A DNA stretch of 19,496 bases, from NCBI GenBank assembly GCA_964404395.1, contig CAYOKA010000035.1, forward strand, positions 1-19,496, in the 5' to 3' direction. The stretch is from JAAYBT01 sp964404395. Its GTDB lineage: Bacteria > Bacillota > Clostridia > Acetivibrionales > DTU013. Position numbers and translations under genes: made by a program. Positions 7,058 to 14,525 of the stretch are shown piece by piece. Below the pieces are notes generated by a model, which had not been told where the DNA came from, made no database searches, and saw only the letters and a list, made by a program, of their open reading frames with translations. Within the stretch, counting starts at the first letter, position 1. Every line of letters starts with the position of its first letter.

Positions 7058-8140
7058 CTATTCTATCTCATTTAACCATGCCTGGCTATCAGAAAGCTCT
7101 TGCGAAAAAATTCGCCCGTTGTCTTTTTCAGGATTCTTTGTCTCGTGATATTTAAACAGTACTTCTCCGGAAGGGGCTTCTCCCAGTATCTCAATTTTCC
7201 CTGTAGGGTGTGACATGCAGTAACGGAAGCTTTTTCCGATGCCATTCTGTAGTTTCTTTGCTCCTTCAACAACTTTTAGCCCATGTTTAATTGGAACTTG
7301 AAAATGGCTTTTCACTCCGGTAACAGGTCGACATTGAAAAACATAATATGGAAAAACACTGATGCTGGTAAGCTTTTTTAACAGTTCTCCTAAAACATCT
7401 GGGTCATCGTTGACGCCGGCAAGTAAAACAGTTTGGTTTTTGACCGGTATATTCCCTTCACTTAGTGCATCAATTGCTGCTTTTGATTCCTCTGTAATTT
7501 CATTCGAGTGGTTGAACTGTGTAACAACCATTAGTGGTTTCTTTTCATTATACTCTCTGAGTAGCTCAATCAGCTCCGGGTCATTGGTAATACGCTGCGG
7601 GTAGGTTACCGGAGTCCGTGTTGCAAAACGAATGAAATCCAAGTGCTCAATAGCTGTTAATCTCTTCAAGTAGCGCTCAATTGTCTTATTAGAATTCATA
7701 AAGGCATCGCCGCCAGAAATAAGGACATTGTTTATCTCTTTGTGCTCCTCTATATATGAAAATATAGCATCCAAATGCTTGGCGATCTCTTCTGAGCTAA
7801 GACCAACCAGACGTTTCCGGAAGCAGTGGCGGCAATACATTGCACATTGATTTGTAGTCAAAATCATTGCTGTTTGTCTGTATTTATGCTGCAGACCGGA
7901 AATTCTCGTGTTGTACTGTTCTCCACTTGTATCAAAGCTCCCATTAGGATCCCATTCCATTTTGGTCGGAATGCTCATCTTCATAATGGGGTCATCGAGA
8001 TCATCGAAATCAATCAATGAGTAATAGTAGTCCGGAATACGCATAGGGAACTCCTCGAGCAGCTTATTCATTTCCTTAATTCCCTGCTCGCACAAATTGA
8101 GATCTTTTGCGATATCCTCTGCTATCTCATATGTTTTCAT
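7058..8140 (-). CDS. KamA-family radical SAM aminomutase-like protein
   Basis: Predicted [4Fe-4S]/SAM and PLP enzyme of 360 residues, related to lysine 2,3-aminomutase. The radical SAM cluster motif CAMYCRHC gives cysteines 100, 104 and 107 when numbered from the upstream Met. LISGGDAF (141-148) is the conserved GGD region. PTGKIEI carries the predicted PLP lysine (about K316). The two aspartates that bind the lysine side chain in Clostridium lysine 2,3-aminomutase appear to be replaced by Arg (CRPVTG, about R272) and Ser (MSHPTG, about S311). It is therefore probably not a lysine enzyme; an anionic substrate such as glutamate is possible. Of the tandem ATGs, 8140 has better spacing from AAAGGAG than 8143. 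Probable operon with the nitroreductase. Confidence 0.85.
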   Translation of the reverse strand: MKTYEIAEDIAKDLNLCEQGIKEMNKLLEEFPMRIPDYYYSLIDFDDLDDPIMKMSIPTKMEWDPNGSFDTSGEQYNTRISGLQHKYRQTAMILTTNQCAMYCRHCFRKRLVGLSSEEIAKHLDAIFSYIEEHKEINNVLISGGDAFMNSNKTIERYLKRLTAIEHLDFIRFATRTPVTYPQRITNDPELIELLREYNEKKPLMVVTQFNHSNEITEESKAAIDALSEGNIPVKNQTVLLAGVNDDPDVLGELLKKLTSISVFPYYVFQCRPVTGVKSHFQVPIKHGLKVVEGAKKLQNGIGKSFRYCMSHPTGKIEILGEAPSGEVLFKYHETKNPEKDNGRIFSQELSDSQAWLNEIE

Positions 8141-8332
8141 CATAACTCCTTTCTTTACCTATTTTATTCTGTTGCTTCAGTCCTTAGGTGTAGTCATACA
8201 TGGATTCTTTGCCATGTATTCCATTTATTTCCTCGCGACTTATTAAGAAAACAAATAGACCGTTGACAAAGTAAATTTTTAAGTGATAATTAAGCGATAA
8301 AGTATATCGTGTTAAAACTGTGATGCGGTCTC

Positions 8333-8355
8333 TGTGCGGTATTTCCTACCGCACA
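8333..8355 (-). other. 9-bp hairpin downstream of tRNA-Thr, terminator-like
   Basis: TGTGCGGTA (8333-8341) pairs perfectly with TACCGCACA (8347-8355) around a 5-base loop, 12 bp past the tRNA-Thr 3' end. On the minus strand a TTTT lies only some 15 bases further on, so it is not a canonical intrinsic terminator. The rest of 8144-8332 holds a 7-bp hairpin (8197-8218) in the leader of the KamA-like gene and an isolated plus-strand promoter-like sequence (8263-8290). Confidence 0.45.
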
Positions 8356-8366
8356 AAGCCATAAGA

Positions 8367-8442
8367 TGGAGCCAACTGCCGGATTCGAACCGGCGACCTG
8401 CGCATTACGAATGCGCTGCTCTACCAACTGAGCCAAGTTGGC
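8367..8442 (-). tRNA. tRNA-Thr (anticodon CGT)
   Basis: Complete 76-nt cloverleaf on the minus strand. The acceptor stem is GCCAACT with AGTTGGC, the D arm contains GGCTCAGTTGGTAGAGC, and the anticodon stem is GCGCA/TGCGC around TTCGTAA. The T arm has CCGG-TTCGAAT-CCGG, the discriminator is T, and the CCA end is encoded. Anticodon CGT reads ACG. A consensus promoter lies 18 bp upstream. Confidence 0.97.
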
Positions 8443-8459
8443 GTTTGAAACACATGATT

Positions 8460-8488
8460 ATTCTAATACTGTTCAAAGGTCGTGTCAA
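8460..8488 (-). promoter_or_regulatory. Promoter of tRNA-Thr overlapping the mtaD stop
   Basis: Minus-strand TTGACA (8483-8488), 17 bp, TAGAAT (8460-8465), about 17 bp before the tRNA 5' end. The TGA inside TTGACA is the stop codon of the deaminase gene. Confidence 0.75.
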
Positions 8489-9789
8489 CCACCAATAAGT
8501 CGCTTTGATGCAGATGCTGCCTCATATTTCACTTTTTCCTCGTCGATTGTTTTCAGCTCGCGGTTTTCCATCAATATTTCCCCATCCACAATAACCGTAT
8601 CCACATCTGAACCCTGTGATGAATATACAATAGCTGAATATGGATCATTCAACGGATTCAAGTGTGGCTTGTCCGTATCTATAAGGATAATATCCGCTTT
8701 CATCCCGGGCTTGATTACTCCTGTATCACTACCGAAGCCAATTGCATTTGAACCATTCACAGTCGCCATTGCAAATGCCTGCCGGGCGTTTACCAGCTCG
8801 GGATTCTGACCAAGACCCTTGTGTATTAATGCTGCCAGGTGCATTTCTTCAAACATGTTCAGGTTGTTGTTACTTGCCGCGCCATCGGTCCCGAGTGCAA
8901 TATTGACTCCCGCATCAAGCATTGCCGGGATAGGTGCTATTCCACTTCCCAGCTTAAGATTACTTGTTGGATTGTGGGCTGCACTAACCTCATATTTATG
9001 GAGAATCTCCATATCCTCCTTTGAAACATGCACCAAATGCGCGCCTATTACAGGCACATCGAAAATACCGGTTTCGACACATATTTCAACAGGAGATTTC
9101 CCATATTGCTCAAAGCTGTCCTTCCTCTCCTTGGCAGTTTCAAGCAAATGTATATGAATCCCCGTATTCAACTCCTTTGCAAGGTCAGATGCCCTTATGA
9201 GAGATTCATAGTCCCAAAGATAAGTAGAGTGTACCTCCAGGTAAACCTTGATTTTACAATTTCCTGTTCCGCTCCACATCTTGTAATAATCCCTGAATTC
9301 ATCAAAAGCATCCAGTACCTTGCCACCCGAATGGAATTCCAGAGGGCTCTTGGATATGTTCACCCTCATGCCGGTTTCAGAAAAAGCCTTGGCGACAGCC
9401 TCCATATGCAGATACATATCAGCCATAGCTGTGGTTCCCGACTTCAGCATTTCAGAGATTCCCAGCAGTGTTCCCCAATATACATCATCATCCGTCAGGC
9501 GATCTTCAATGGGAAATATCCTCTCAAAAAGCCACTTGTCCAAAGGCAAATCGTCTGCAGCGTTTCGCATGAGTGTCATTGCACAGTGGGTATGAGCGTT
9601 GACCAAGCCCGGCATAGCCAGCCTATGCTTGCCGCTTATGCTCCTGTCGGCTTTGAAATCGATGGGTCTGGCGCCTGTGGGCTCAACAAAAATTATCCGC
9701 CCATTGCTTATACCAATATCCGCATTTTTTATATAATCCACAGCTGAACCCGGTGTTAAAATATCTACACCCTCAATGACTATATTCAT
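8485..9789 (-). CDS. mtaD: 5-methylthioadenosine/S-adenosylhomocysteine deaminase
   Basis: Amidohydrolase-superfamily deaminase of 434 residues, predicted to convert S-adenosylhomocysteine to S-inosylhomocysteine (and/or methylthioadenosine to methylthioinosine). Metal ligands are visible in order: HTH (H66, H68), a His in EVHSTY (H187), HIHLLET (H214 with nearby E217) and the Asp of ALGTDG (D302). The SNNNLNMFEEM segment after that Asp is characteristic of the MtaD/TM0936 family. The open frame begins at a GTG at 9810, but AGGAGG lies inside it; the ATG at 9789 has 6-nt spacing and is chosen. It follows the SAH hydrolase gene by 148 bp on the same strand, which favours SAH as substrate. Dual specificity cannot be excluded. 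Confidence 0.88.
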   Translation of the reverse strand: MNIVIEGVDILTPGSAVDYIKNADIGISNGRIIFVEPTGARPIDFKADRSISGKHRLAMPGLVNAHTHCAMTLMRNAADDLPLDKWLFERIFPIEDRLTDDDVYWGTLLGISEMLKSGTTAMADMYLHMEAVAKAFSETGMRVNISKSPLEFHSGGKVLDAFDEFRDYYKMWSGTGNCKIKVYLEVHSTYLWDYESLIRASDLAKELNTGIHIHLLETAKERKDSFEQYGKSPVEICVETGIFDVPVIGAHLVHVSKEDMEILHKYEVSAAHNPTSNLKLGSGIAPIPAMLDAGVNIALGTDGAASNNNLNMFEEMHLAALIHKGLGQNPELVNARQAFAMATVNGSNAIGFGSDTGVIKPGMKADIILIDTDKPHLNPLNDPYSAIVYSSQGSDVDTVIVDGEILMENRELKTIDEEKVKYEAASASKRLIGG

Positions 9790-9937
9790 ATAAAACCTCC
9801 TGCTTCTCACTCCGGCAATTTAAACATGATCCTATCGGGCTGCAACCTTAAATAGCTCGCCTAAATCCATGAGTCGTATATTTTTTAAGCTCTAAATACA
9901 CATGCTAATATCATTGCGTACATCATCATACTCTATA

Positions 9938-11200
9938 TCATGTTCCGCTCTGCCAGGAGGACAAGTATTTTTTCTGTTCTTCGGTAAGAACATCTATGGA
10001 AATACCCATGGTCTCAAGCTTCAACTTGGCAATCTCATAATCCAACTCCTTGGGCAGTAAATGAACCTTATTCTCCATCTTACCAGCGTTCTTGACAATA
10101 TATTCGGCACCCAAAGCCTGATTTGCAAAGCTCATGTCCATTACTATTGCCGGATGCCCTTCGGCCGCCGAAAGATTCAATAGCCTGCCCTCAGCTAAAA
10201 GAAAGAGCTTGCGGCCGTCTTTCATCGTATACTCTTCCACGAAGTCACGGACTGTCCTCTTTGAAACTGACAATCTCTCTATTGCATCGATATTGATCTC
10301 ATCGTTAAAATGCCCTGAATTTGCTATAATCACGCCATCCTTAGCGATTTCTACATGCTTCTCATCAACCACATTCAAATCTCCGGTGACAGTGATAATA
10401 ATATCCGCAAAGCTCATTGCCTCTTCAAGCTTCATGACTCTAAAGCCGTCCATAACTGCCTCAATAGCCTTAATGTGGTCAACTTCCGTGACAGTGACGT
10501 TCGCACCCATTCCCTTTGCTCTCATAGCAAGTCCCTTGCCGCACCATCCATAGCCGCATACCACAAAATTCTTACCGGATACCAGCACATTGGTAGCCCT
10601 GAAAAGCCCATCCAGTGTGCTCTGACCGGTACCATAACGATTGTCAAAGAAATGCTTTGTTTCCGAGTCATTTACAGCAATGATAGGTATTTTTAGTGCA
10701 CCGTCTCTTTCCATGCTCTGTAAACGTATCACGCCCGTTGTGGTCTCCTCTGTCCCGCCTATGACCTTCTTTAATACCGAATCTCCGTAGTCCTTATGCA
10801 ATAGTCCAACCAAGTCGCACCCGTCATCCTGGGTCATATCCGGCTCATGCTCAATGGCTGCCAGAAGATGCTTGTAATAGGTATCCCTATCTTCACCCTT
10901 TTTGGCGAATACTGAAATACCATAATCAACTACAAGAGAGGCTGCCACATCATCCTGAGTTGACAGTGGATTAGAAGCACACAGTACAATATCCGCTCCG
11001 CCTTCCTTCAGTGTTCGTACAAGGTTTGCCGTTTCTGTTGTTACATGAAGGCAGCAGCTCATTTTCTTCCCTGCCAGCGGCTTTTCCTTAGCAAATCTTT
11101 CCCTGATCATTTTCAGAACAGGCATCTGATTATCTGCCCATTCGATTCTGAGCTTTCCTTTAGGAGCCAGAGCCTTGTCTTTAATATCGCATTTTACCAT
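9938..11200 (-). CDS. ahcY: Adenosylhomocysteinase (S-adenosyl/S-inosyl-homocysteine hydrolase)
   Basis: NAD-dependent hydrolase of 420 residues that splits SAH, or possibly S-inosylhomocysteine, to homocysteine and a nucleoside. Visible residues include HVTTETAN (52-59), retaining the His, Thr and Glu of the substrate site, and QDDGCDL with the catalytic Asp (126). TKHFFDNRYGTGQS follows, with K182, D186 and N187; the Cys of the mammalian enzyme is Thr here. The Rossmann loop is GYGWCGKG (216-223), and EGHPAIVMDMSFANQ (347-361) closes the site. It ends in SSWQSGT and lacks the long C-terminal NAD-binding tail of eukaryotic enzymes, as in the archaeal/Thermotoga branch. GGAGG lies 8 nt before the ATG. 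Its neighbours mtaD, the HTH-methyltransferase and punA suggest a SAM-cycle salvage operon. Confidence 0.95.
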   Translation of the reverse strand: MVKCDIKDKALAPKGKLRIEWADNQMPVLKMIRERFAKEKPLAGKKMSCCLHVTTETANLVRTLKEGGADIVLCASNPLSTQDDVAASLVVDYGISVFAKKGEDRDTYYKHLLAAIEHEPDMTQDDGCDLVGLLHKDYGDSVLKKVIGGTEETTTGVIRLQSMERDGALKIPIIAVNDSETKHFFDNRYGTGQSTLDGLFRATNVLVSGKNFVVCGYGWCGKGLAMRAKGMGANVTVTEVDHIKAIEAVMDGFRVMKLEEAMSFADIIITVTGDLNVVDEKHVEIAKDGVIIANSGHFNDEINIDAIERLSVSKRTVRDFVEEYTMKDGRKLFLLAEGRLLNLSAAEGHPAIVMDMSFANQALGAEYIVKNAGKMENKVHLLPKELDYEIAKLKLETMGISIDVLTEEQKKYLSSWQSGT

Positions 11201-11330
11201 TTTATTTACCTCCGTGATTGGCTTAGTTTTGAGTTTTACTCATCTATTACTTGCTTCGTTTACTCTGCTTGCTTCCTTATTTTACAAATCTGCTTCTCTT
11301 TATATTCCCCGTTTTTTCACAAAATAGATA

Positions 11331-12209
11331 TTACTTATCTCCAATCATAACGAACACGCCCTCAGCTGCTTTTTTTTCGGAAGTCTTTTGTCCGGCGACC
11401 TTTTGTCCGGCGCCTTTTCGTCCGGAATTTTTAATGTCACCGGCCTTCAATCTCGAGCCCTCAGCACTGAAGCTGTCGAACTGCACTGATTTAAAACCAC
11501 ACTTCTCGAACCATTCCTTGACTTCTTTTTGAGAAAAGCCCTGCCAGAAATCATGCATTTTTTCCTTGAACTCCCGATTGCTATGCTCCTTCAGATCGGC
11601 AATAAACACCCTGCCTCCGGGCTTAAGCACTCTATACATTTCGCTCACCGCTTCAATGGGCTCCTCAATATGGTGCAAAAACATGTTGGCGCACACAATA
11701 TCCGCACTTTGATCAGCCAAGGGCGTGTCACAGCCATCGGATATAATGGTCCTGATATTCTTTAGCCCCTGCTTTTCAGCCTTTTTACTAAGCTCCTTCA
11801 ACATCGCACCTGAAATATCAATTGCTATAACAGCATCCACATGGGGTGAAACCGCACGCGAAAGATATCCGTCTCCGGCCCCCAAATCTATGAGCGTCAT
11901 GTCCTTCTTGAGCAATTTTGCATCCAGCAGCTTGCTTATGACATCCTCATCAAAATAGTCGCTTCGCATGATTTCCCATTCTGGTGCTATTTTATCAAAA
12001 AAATCTTTGGCAGCATCACTGTCACTGGAGGAATATTGTTGCGAATCACCCGAAGATAACCACTGTATAAGTGCCTGTTTACTAAAGCGCCACTCTCTCC
12101 CGATCTTTCTGGCAGGCACCTTCTCCTCCTTAAGAAGCTTTATGAAAGTTTTGATGCTGACATTAAACAGTTCGGCTGCCTCATCCATGTTAAGAATTTC
12201 CTTATTCAA
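11331..12209 (-). CDS. Excisionase-type HTH fused to SAM-methyltransferase domain
   Basis: Protein of 292 residues with two domains. Residues 3-52 form a MerR/excisionase-like HTH_17 domain (NMDEAAELFNVSIKTFIKLL, then VPARKIGREWRF). Residues about 70-245 form a class I methyltransferase: motif I is LIDLGAGDGYLS (107-118), the acidic end of strand 2 is AIDISG (129-134), and MFLHHIEEP and RVLKPGGRVFIADL follow. A Lys/Gly/Ala-rich tail carries 5-residue repeats. The start is a TTG at 12209 with GAGGAG about 8 nt upstream; starting at the internal ATG (12188) would cut into the HTH. It sits directly upstream of ahcY. The architecture suggests a DNA-binding sensor using the methyltransferase fold to bind SAM or SAH, though a catalytic methyltransferase cannot be excluded. 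Confidence 0.85.
   Translation of the reverse strand: MNKEILNMDEAAELFNVSIKTFIKLLKEEKVPARKIGREWRFSKQALIQWLSSGDSQQYSSSDSDAAKDFFDKIAPEWEIMRSDYFDEDVISKLLDAKLLKKDMTLIDLGAGDGYLSRAVSPHVDAVIAIDISGAMLKELSKKAEKQGLKNIRTIISDGCDTPLADQSADIVCANMFLHHIEEPIEAVSEMYRVLKPGGRVFIADLKEHSNREFKEKMHDFWQGFSQKEVKEWFEKCGFKSVQFDSFSAEGSRLKAGDIKNSGRKGAGQKVAGQKTSEKKAAEGVFVMIGDK
11385..11429. repeat. 15-bp tandem repeat inside the methyltransferase tail
   Basis: Three consecutive 15-bp units: CTTTTGTCCGGCGAC, CTTTTGTCCGGCGCC, and a diverged TTTTCGTCCGGAATT. They keep frame and encode pentapeptide repeats of the GQKVA/GQKTS type near the C-terminus. This is a likely length-variable site. Confidence 0.7.
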
Positions 12210-12228
12210 AGCATCCTTCTCCTCTAAT

Positions 12229-12285
12229 ATAAAATAAGAAGCCCTATTCGCCTCTTATTTTATCCCATTTAGTTAAATTTATCAA
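12229..12285 (-). promoter_or_regulatory. Promoter with overlapping 11-bp inverted-repeat operator
   Basis: On the minus strand, TTGATA (12280-12285) and TAAAAT (12257-12262) are separated by 17 bp and drive the HTH-methyltransferase gene. The -10 box lies within one arm of a perfect inverted repeat: ATAAAATAAGA (12229-12239) and TCTTATTTTAT (12253-12263), with a 13-bp spacer. The other arm ends 4 bp before the GAGGAG ribosome binding site. A dyad spanning -10 to about +20 is a classic repressor site; autoregulation by the HTH protein is inferred. The rest of 12286-12391 shows nothing else. Confidence 0.65.
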
Positions 12286-12391
12286 CCATCACTTACAACT
12301 ATTTTCACGCAACTACAATCTGACACCATCCATTTTCACACACGTCACCCTTGCTCAATGTGCTTGTGTCTATTGCGCTCTTGCCACAAAA

Positions 12392-13219
12392 CTAGGCCGG
12401 CCAGCGAGAAATGATTTCTGTCACAAGTGCAGTAAAGCTTCTCCCAACCTTGTTTGCAGTATCCATTACTTCTTCATGATTGAGCTTGTCTCCTGAAACT
12501 CCTGCCGCCATATTGGTTATGCACGATATTCCCATGACATTCATATTAGTATGATGTGCCACAATAACCTCCGGTACGGTAGACATGCCCACTGCGTCAG
12601 CACCAAGCATTCGTAATGCTCTGACCTCTACCGGCGTTTCAAACATCGGCCCTTGCGCAAAAGCATAAACTCCCTGCTTAAGCGGAATACTCAGTTTTTT
12701 CGCCGCTTCATCTGCAATGCTGATAAGCTCACTATCATAAGCATTGCACATATCAGGAAATCTGGGACCGAATTCTTCCATATTAGCACCCCTTAATGGT
12801 GATGGAGCAAAAAAGCTTATATGATCCTTAATCATCATAAGATCCCCGGGTTCAAATTCGGTATTAATTCCGCCTGCCGCATTAGTGACCAGTAGATTGG
12901 AAATCCCGAGAAGGCTGAAAACCCTTATATGAAAGACAACCTGCGAAATGTCATAGCCCTCATAAAAATGAAAACGGCCTTTCATAACAAGCACCCATTT
13001 CCCACCTAATTTCCCATACACCAGCTTGCCTGCATGTCCTTTCACGGTTGTTCGGGGAAAGCCCGGTATATCGCTGTAATCAATTTCTATAGGATTTTCC
13101 AATGCATCCACCAAAAGTCCCAGCCCCGAGCCAAGAATAATACCTATCTGCGGATTGCCCCCAATCCGGCCCTTAATGGTATCTGCTGCAGCTTGCCATT
13201 GCCTCATGTCATTTCGCAT
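12392..13219 (-). CDS. punA: Purine nucleoside phosphorylase (trimeric, PunA type)
   Basis: Enzyme of 275 residues that phosphorolyses inosine and guanosine to the base and ribose-1-phosphate. GSGLG (30-34) and GRFHFYEGY (81-89) belong to the phosphate and ribose site. TNAAGG (112-117), QGPMFETPVEVR (189-200, with the purine-binding Glu) and CITNMAAG (233-240, with the Asn typical of 6-oxopurine-specific trimeric enzymes) are present. The open frame starts at a TTG at 13237 that lies before the GGGAGG ribosome binding site; the ATG at 13219, 10 nt after it, is preferred, with 13207 as alternative. It follows the lipoprotein gene by 42 bp. Near ahcY and mtaD it would consume the inosine or adenosine-derived nucleoside released by SAH breakdown. 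Confidence 0.95.
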   Translation of the reverse strand: MRNDMRQWQAAADTIKGRIGGNPQIGIILGSGLGLLVDALENPIEIDYSDIPGFPRTTVKGHAGKLVYGKLGGKWVLVMKGRFHFYEGYDISQVVFHIRVFSLLGISNLLVTNAAGGINTEFEPGDLMMIKDHISFFAPSPLRGANMEEFGPRFPDMCNAYDSELISIADEAAKKLSIPLKQGVYAFAQGPMFETPVEVRALRMLGADAVGMSTVPEVIVAHHTNMNVMGISCITNMAAGVSGDKLNHEEVMDTANKVGRSFTALVTEIISRWPA

Positions 13220-13261
13220 GCTTGTCCATCCTCCCAATAAGTGGTTACTTATATACTATTA

Positions 13262-14302
13262 TTAGTAAATCTCAATTTTTCCTGCGCCAAAATCTATTTG
13301 AATCTGTGAGATCTTATCATCCTCAATTACCACCGTAAATAGTTCGTATCCATTATATGTATATCCCAGGATTCCATCTGATTCATTTGATGGCTTACCG
13401 TACAGTTCCTCCAAACGCTGCCTGCTGTGACCTGTTTTTAGCCCTCTGGGAGTCAGGTAATCAGGACTGGTTACATTAATCGCATAGACAATATCGTCAA
13501 CAACATAGACCTGAGTACCATCGTCAAAAAACAAGGTCTTTGTCGCAAAGCCTTCGTATTCCTCCGAAGCCACATCCTCCGGAAGTCGATCCATTGCTTC
13601 AATCAACTCATCATATGTCATTCCGACAGAAATGTCCCCCAGCTGAAGATCCTCTCGCTTTATAGTTTCTTCGCCGGTGTCATACTTGCCGTGGCTTTCC
13701 TTCATTGTTCTGGTACTCATTACAATATTATTGAGTATCTCCCCGTTCTGTTCCTTCCATTCGGGGTCTTTATTTGCATTTATATACACAATTAAATAGC
13801 TGTCTCCATCAATACGAACATAGTATGCTTCATTATCAGAAACCTGTATGTGCTTGCCAACCCATCCATCTCTGAAGCTAAAATCCTCCACAGTGGCGTT
13901 TTTGCCCGCGAGGGCAGTATAGAATTGATCTTTATCCTTATTATCCTCGTCAATCAGCTTGCCGGATATTTGGATTATTACACTATCATTTCCTGATAAA
14001 ATATCACATGCCGAGCCATCATCCGAATTATCGACTGCATTCCATTCCAAGGGGATGTCAAACCAAAAATCAAATACCATGTTATTTCCTGTCTTGTAGT
14101 TCTCATCAAATGCGGGATAAAACCTTATATCCTCCTTCAATACATCGTCAACATCTTCTGCCAGCTCAGGTGATAATTGCTTCGCCGAGTCTTCGTCAAA
14201 CGTAGTATTACCAGCATCGCCACCGGTTGGGATGAAGGAGCACCCTGTCAGAAACATTGCAAATATGAAAAGAATTGAAAATGTTCTTACTACTATTTTC
14301 AT
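13262..14302 (-). CDS. Uncharacterised lipoprotein
   Basis: Protein of 346 residues with a clear type II signal: basic start MKIVVR, hydrophobic core, and lipobox LTGC with Cys21 as lipidated residue. It is therefore predicted to be anchored to the outer face of the membrane. The mature part is acidic. The C-terminal third (GDISVGMTYDELIEAM, later LKTGHSRQRLEELYGKP) has two segments resembling the SmpA/BLIP-like fold, where a short VGMT helix is followed by strands. No enzyme motif is seen. The ribosome binding site is weak (GGGTAAG). A hairpin-rich leader precedes it, and punA follows 42 bp downstream, so they may be co-transcribed without an obvious functional link. Confidence 0.8.
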   Translation of the reverse strand: MKIVVRTFSILFIFAMFLTGCSFIPTGGDAGNTTFDEDSAKQLSPELAEDVDDVLKEDIRFYPAFDENYKTGNNMVFDFWFDIPLEWNAVDNSDDGSACDILSGNDSVIIQISGKLIDEDNKDKDQFYTALAGKNATVEDFSFRDGWVGKHIQVSDNEAYYVRIDGDSYLIVYINANKDPEWKEQNGEILNNIVMSTRTMKESHGKYDTGEETIKREDLQLGDISVGMTYDELIEAMDRLPEDVASEEYEGFATKTLFFDDGTQVYVVDDIVYAINVTSPDYLTPRGLKTGHSRQRLEELYGKPSNESDGILGYTYNGYELFTVVIEDDKISQIQIDFGAGKIEIY

Positions 14303-14320
14303 CTGTTACTTACCCAAGGC

Positions 14321-14428
14321 TTTTGCGATGTAACCTTAATCAAACTTAGCTGCTCAATATATGACATACTTTCATACATGCCCGCAATATATTGTGCTGC
14401 GGAGCTCAAAACATGTAACATCGCAAAA
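14321..14428 (-). other. Structured leader upstream of the lipoprotein gene
   Basis: Minus-strand TTTTGCGATGT (from 14428) is perfectly complementary to ACATCGCAAAA (ending at 14321), closing a 108-nt segment 18 nt before the start codon. Inside, ACATG and CATGT enclose CCGCA paired with TGCGG. It could be a regulatory RNA leader, but matches no riboswitch class I recognise. No convincing promoter was found upstream. Confidence 0.4.
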
Positions 14429-14504
14429 TGCTCACCCTCTTAATATTTGACATTTACCATTTAGCATTTATGCTCACATTTTATTTTACCATAATTGGAA
14501 TATC

Positions 14505-14518
14505 TATGGTATACCATA
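14505..14518. promoter_or_regulatory. 14-bp perfect palindrome, possible operator
   Basis: TATGGTATACCATA is a perfect palindrome between the lipoprotein gene and tRNA-Val. It lies 34 bp upstream of the tRNA-Val -35 box. Its binding protein is unknown. Confidence 0.4.
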
Positions 14519-14525
14519 TCATAGA

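Noticed and set aside
9028..9747. 239-codon plus-strand open frame
   Set aside because: It lies wholly antisense to the deaminase gene, which has clear metal-binding motifs. It has no ribosome binding site and an unconvincing composition.
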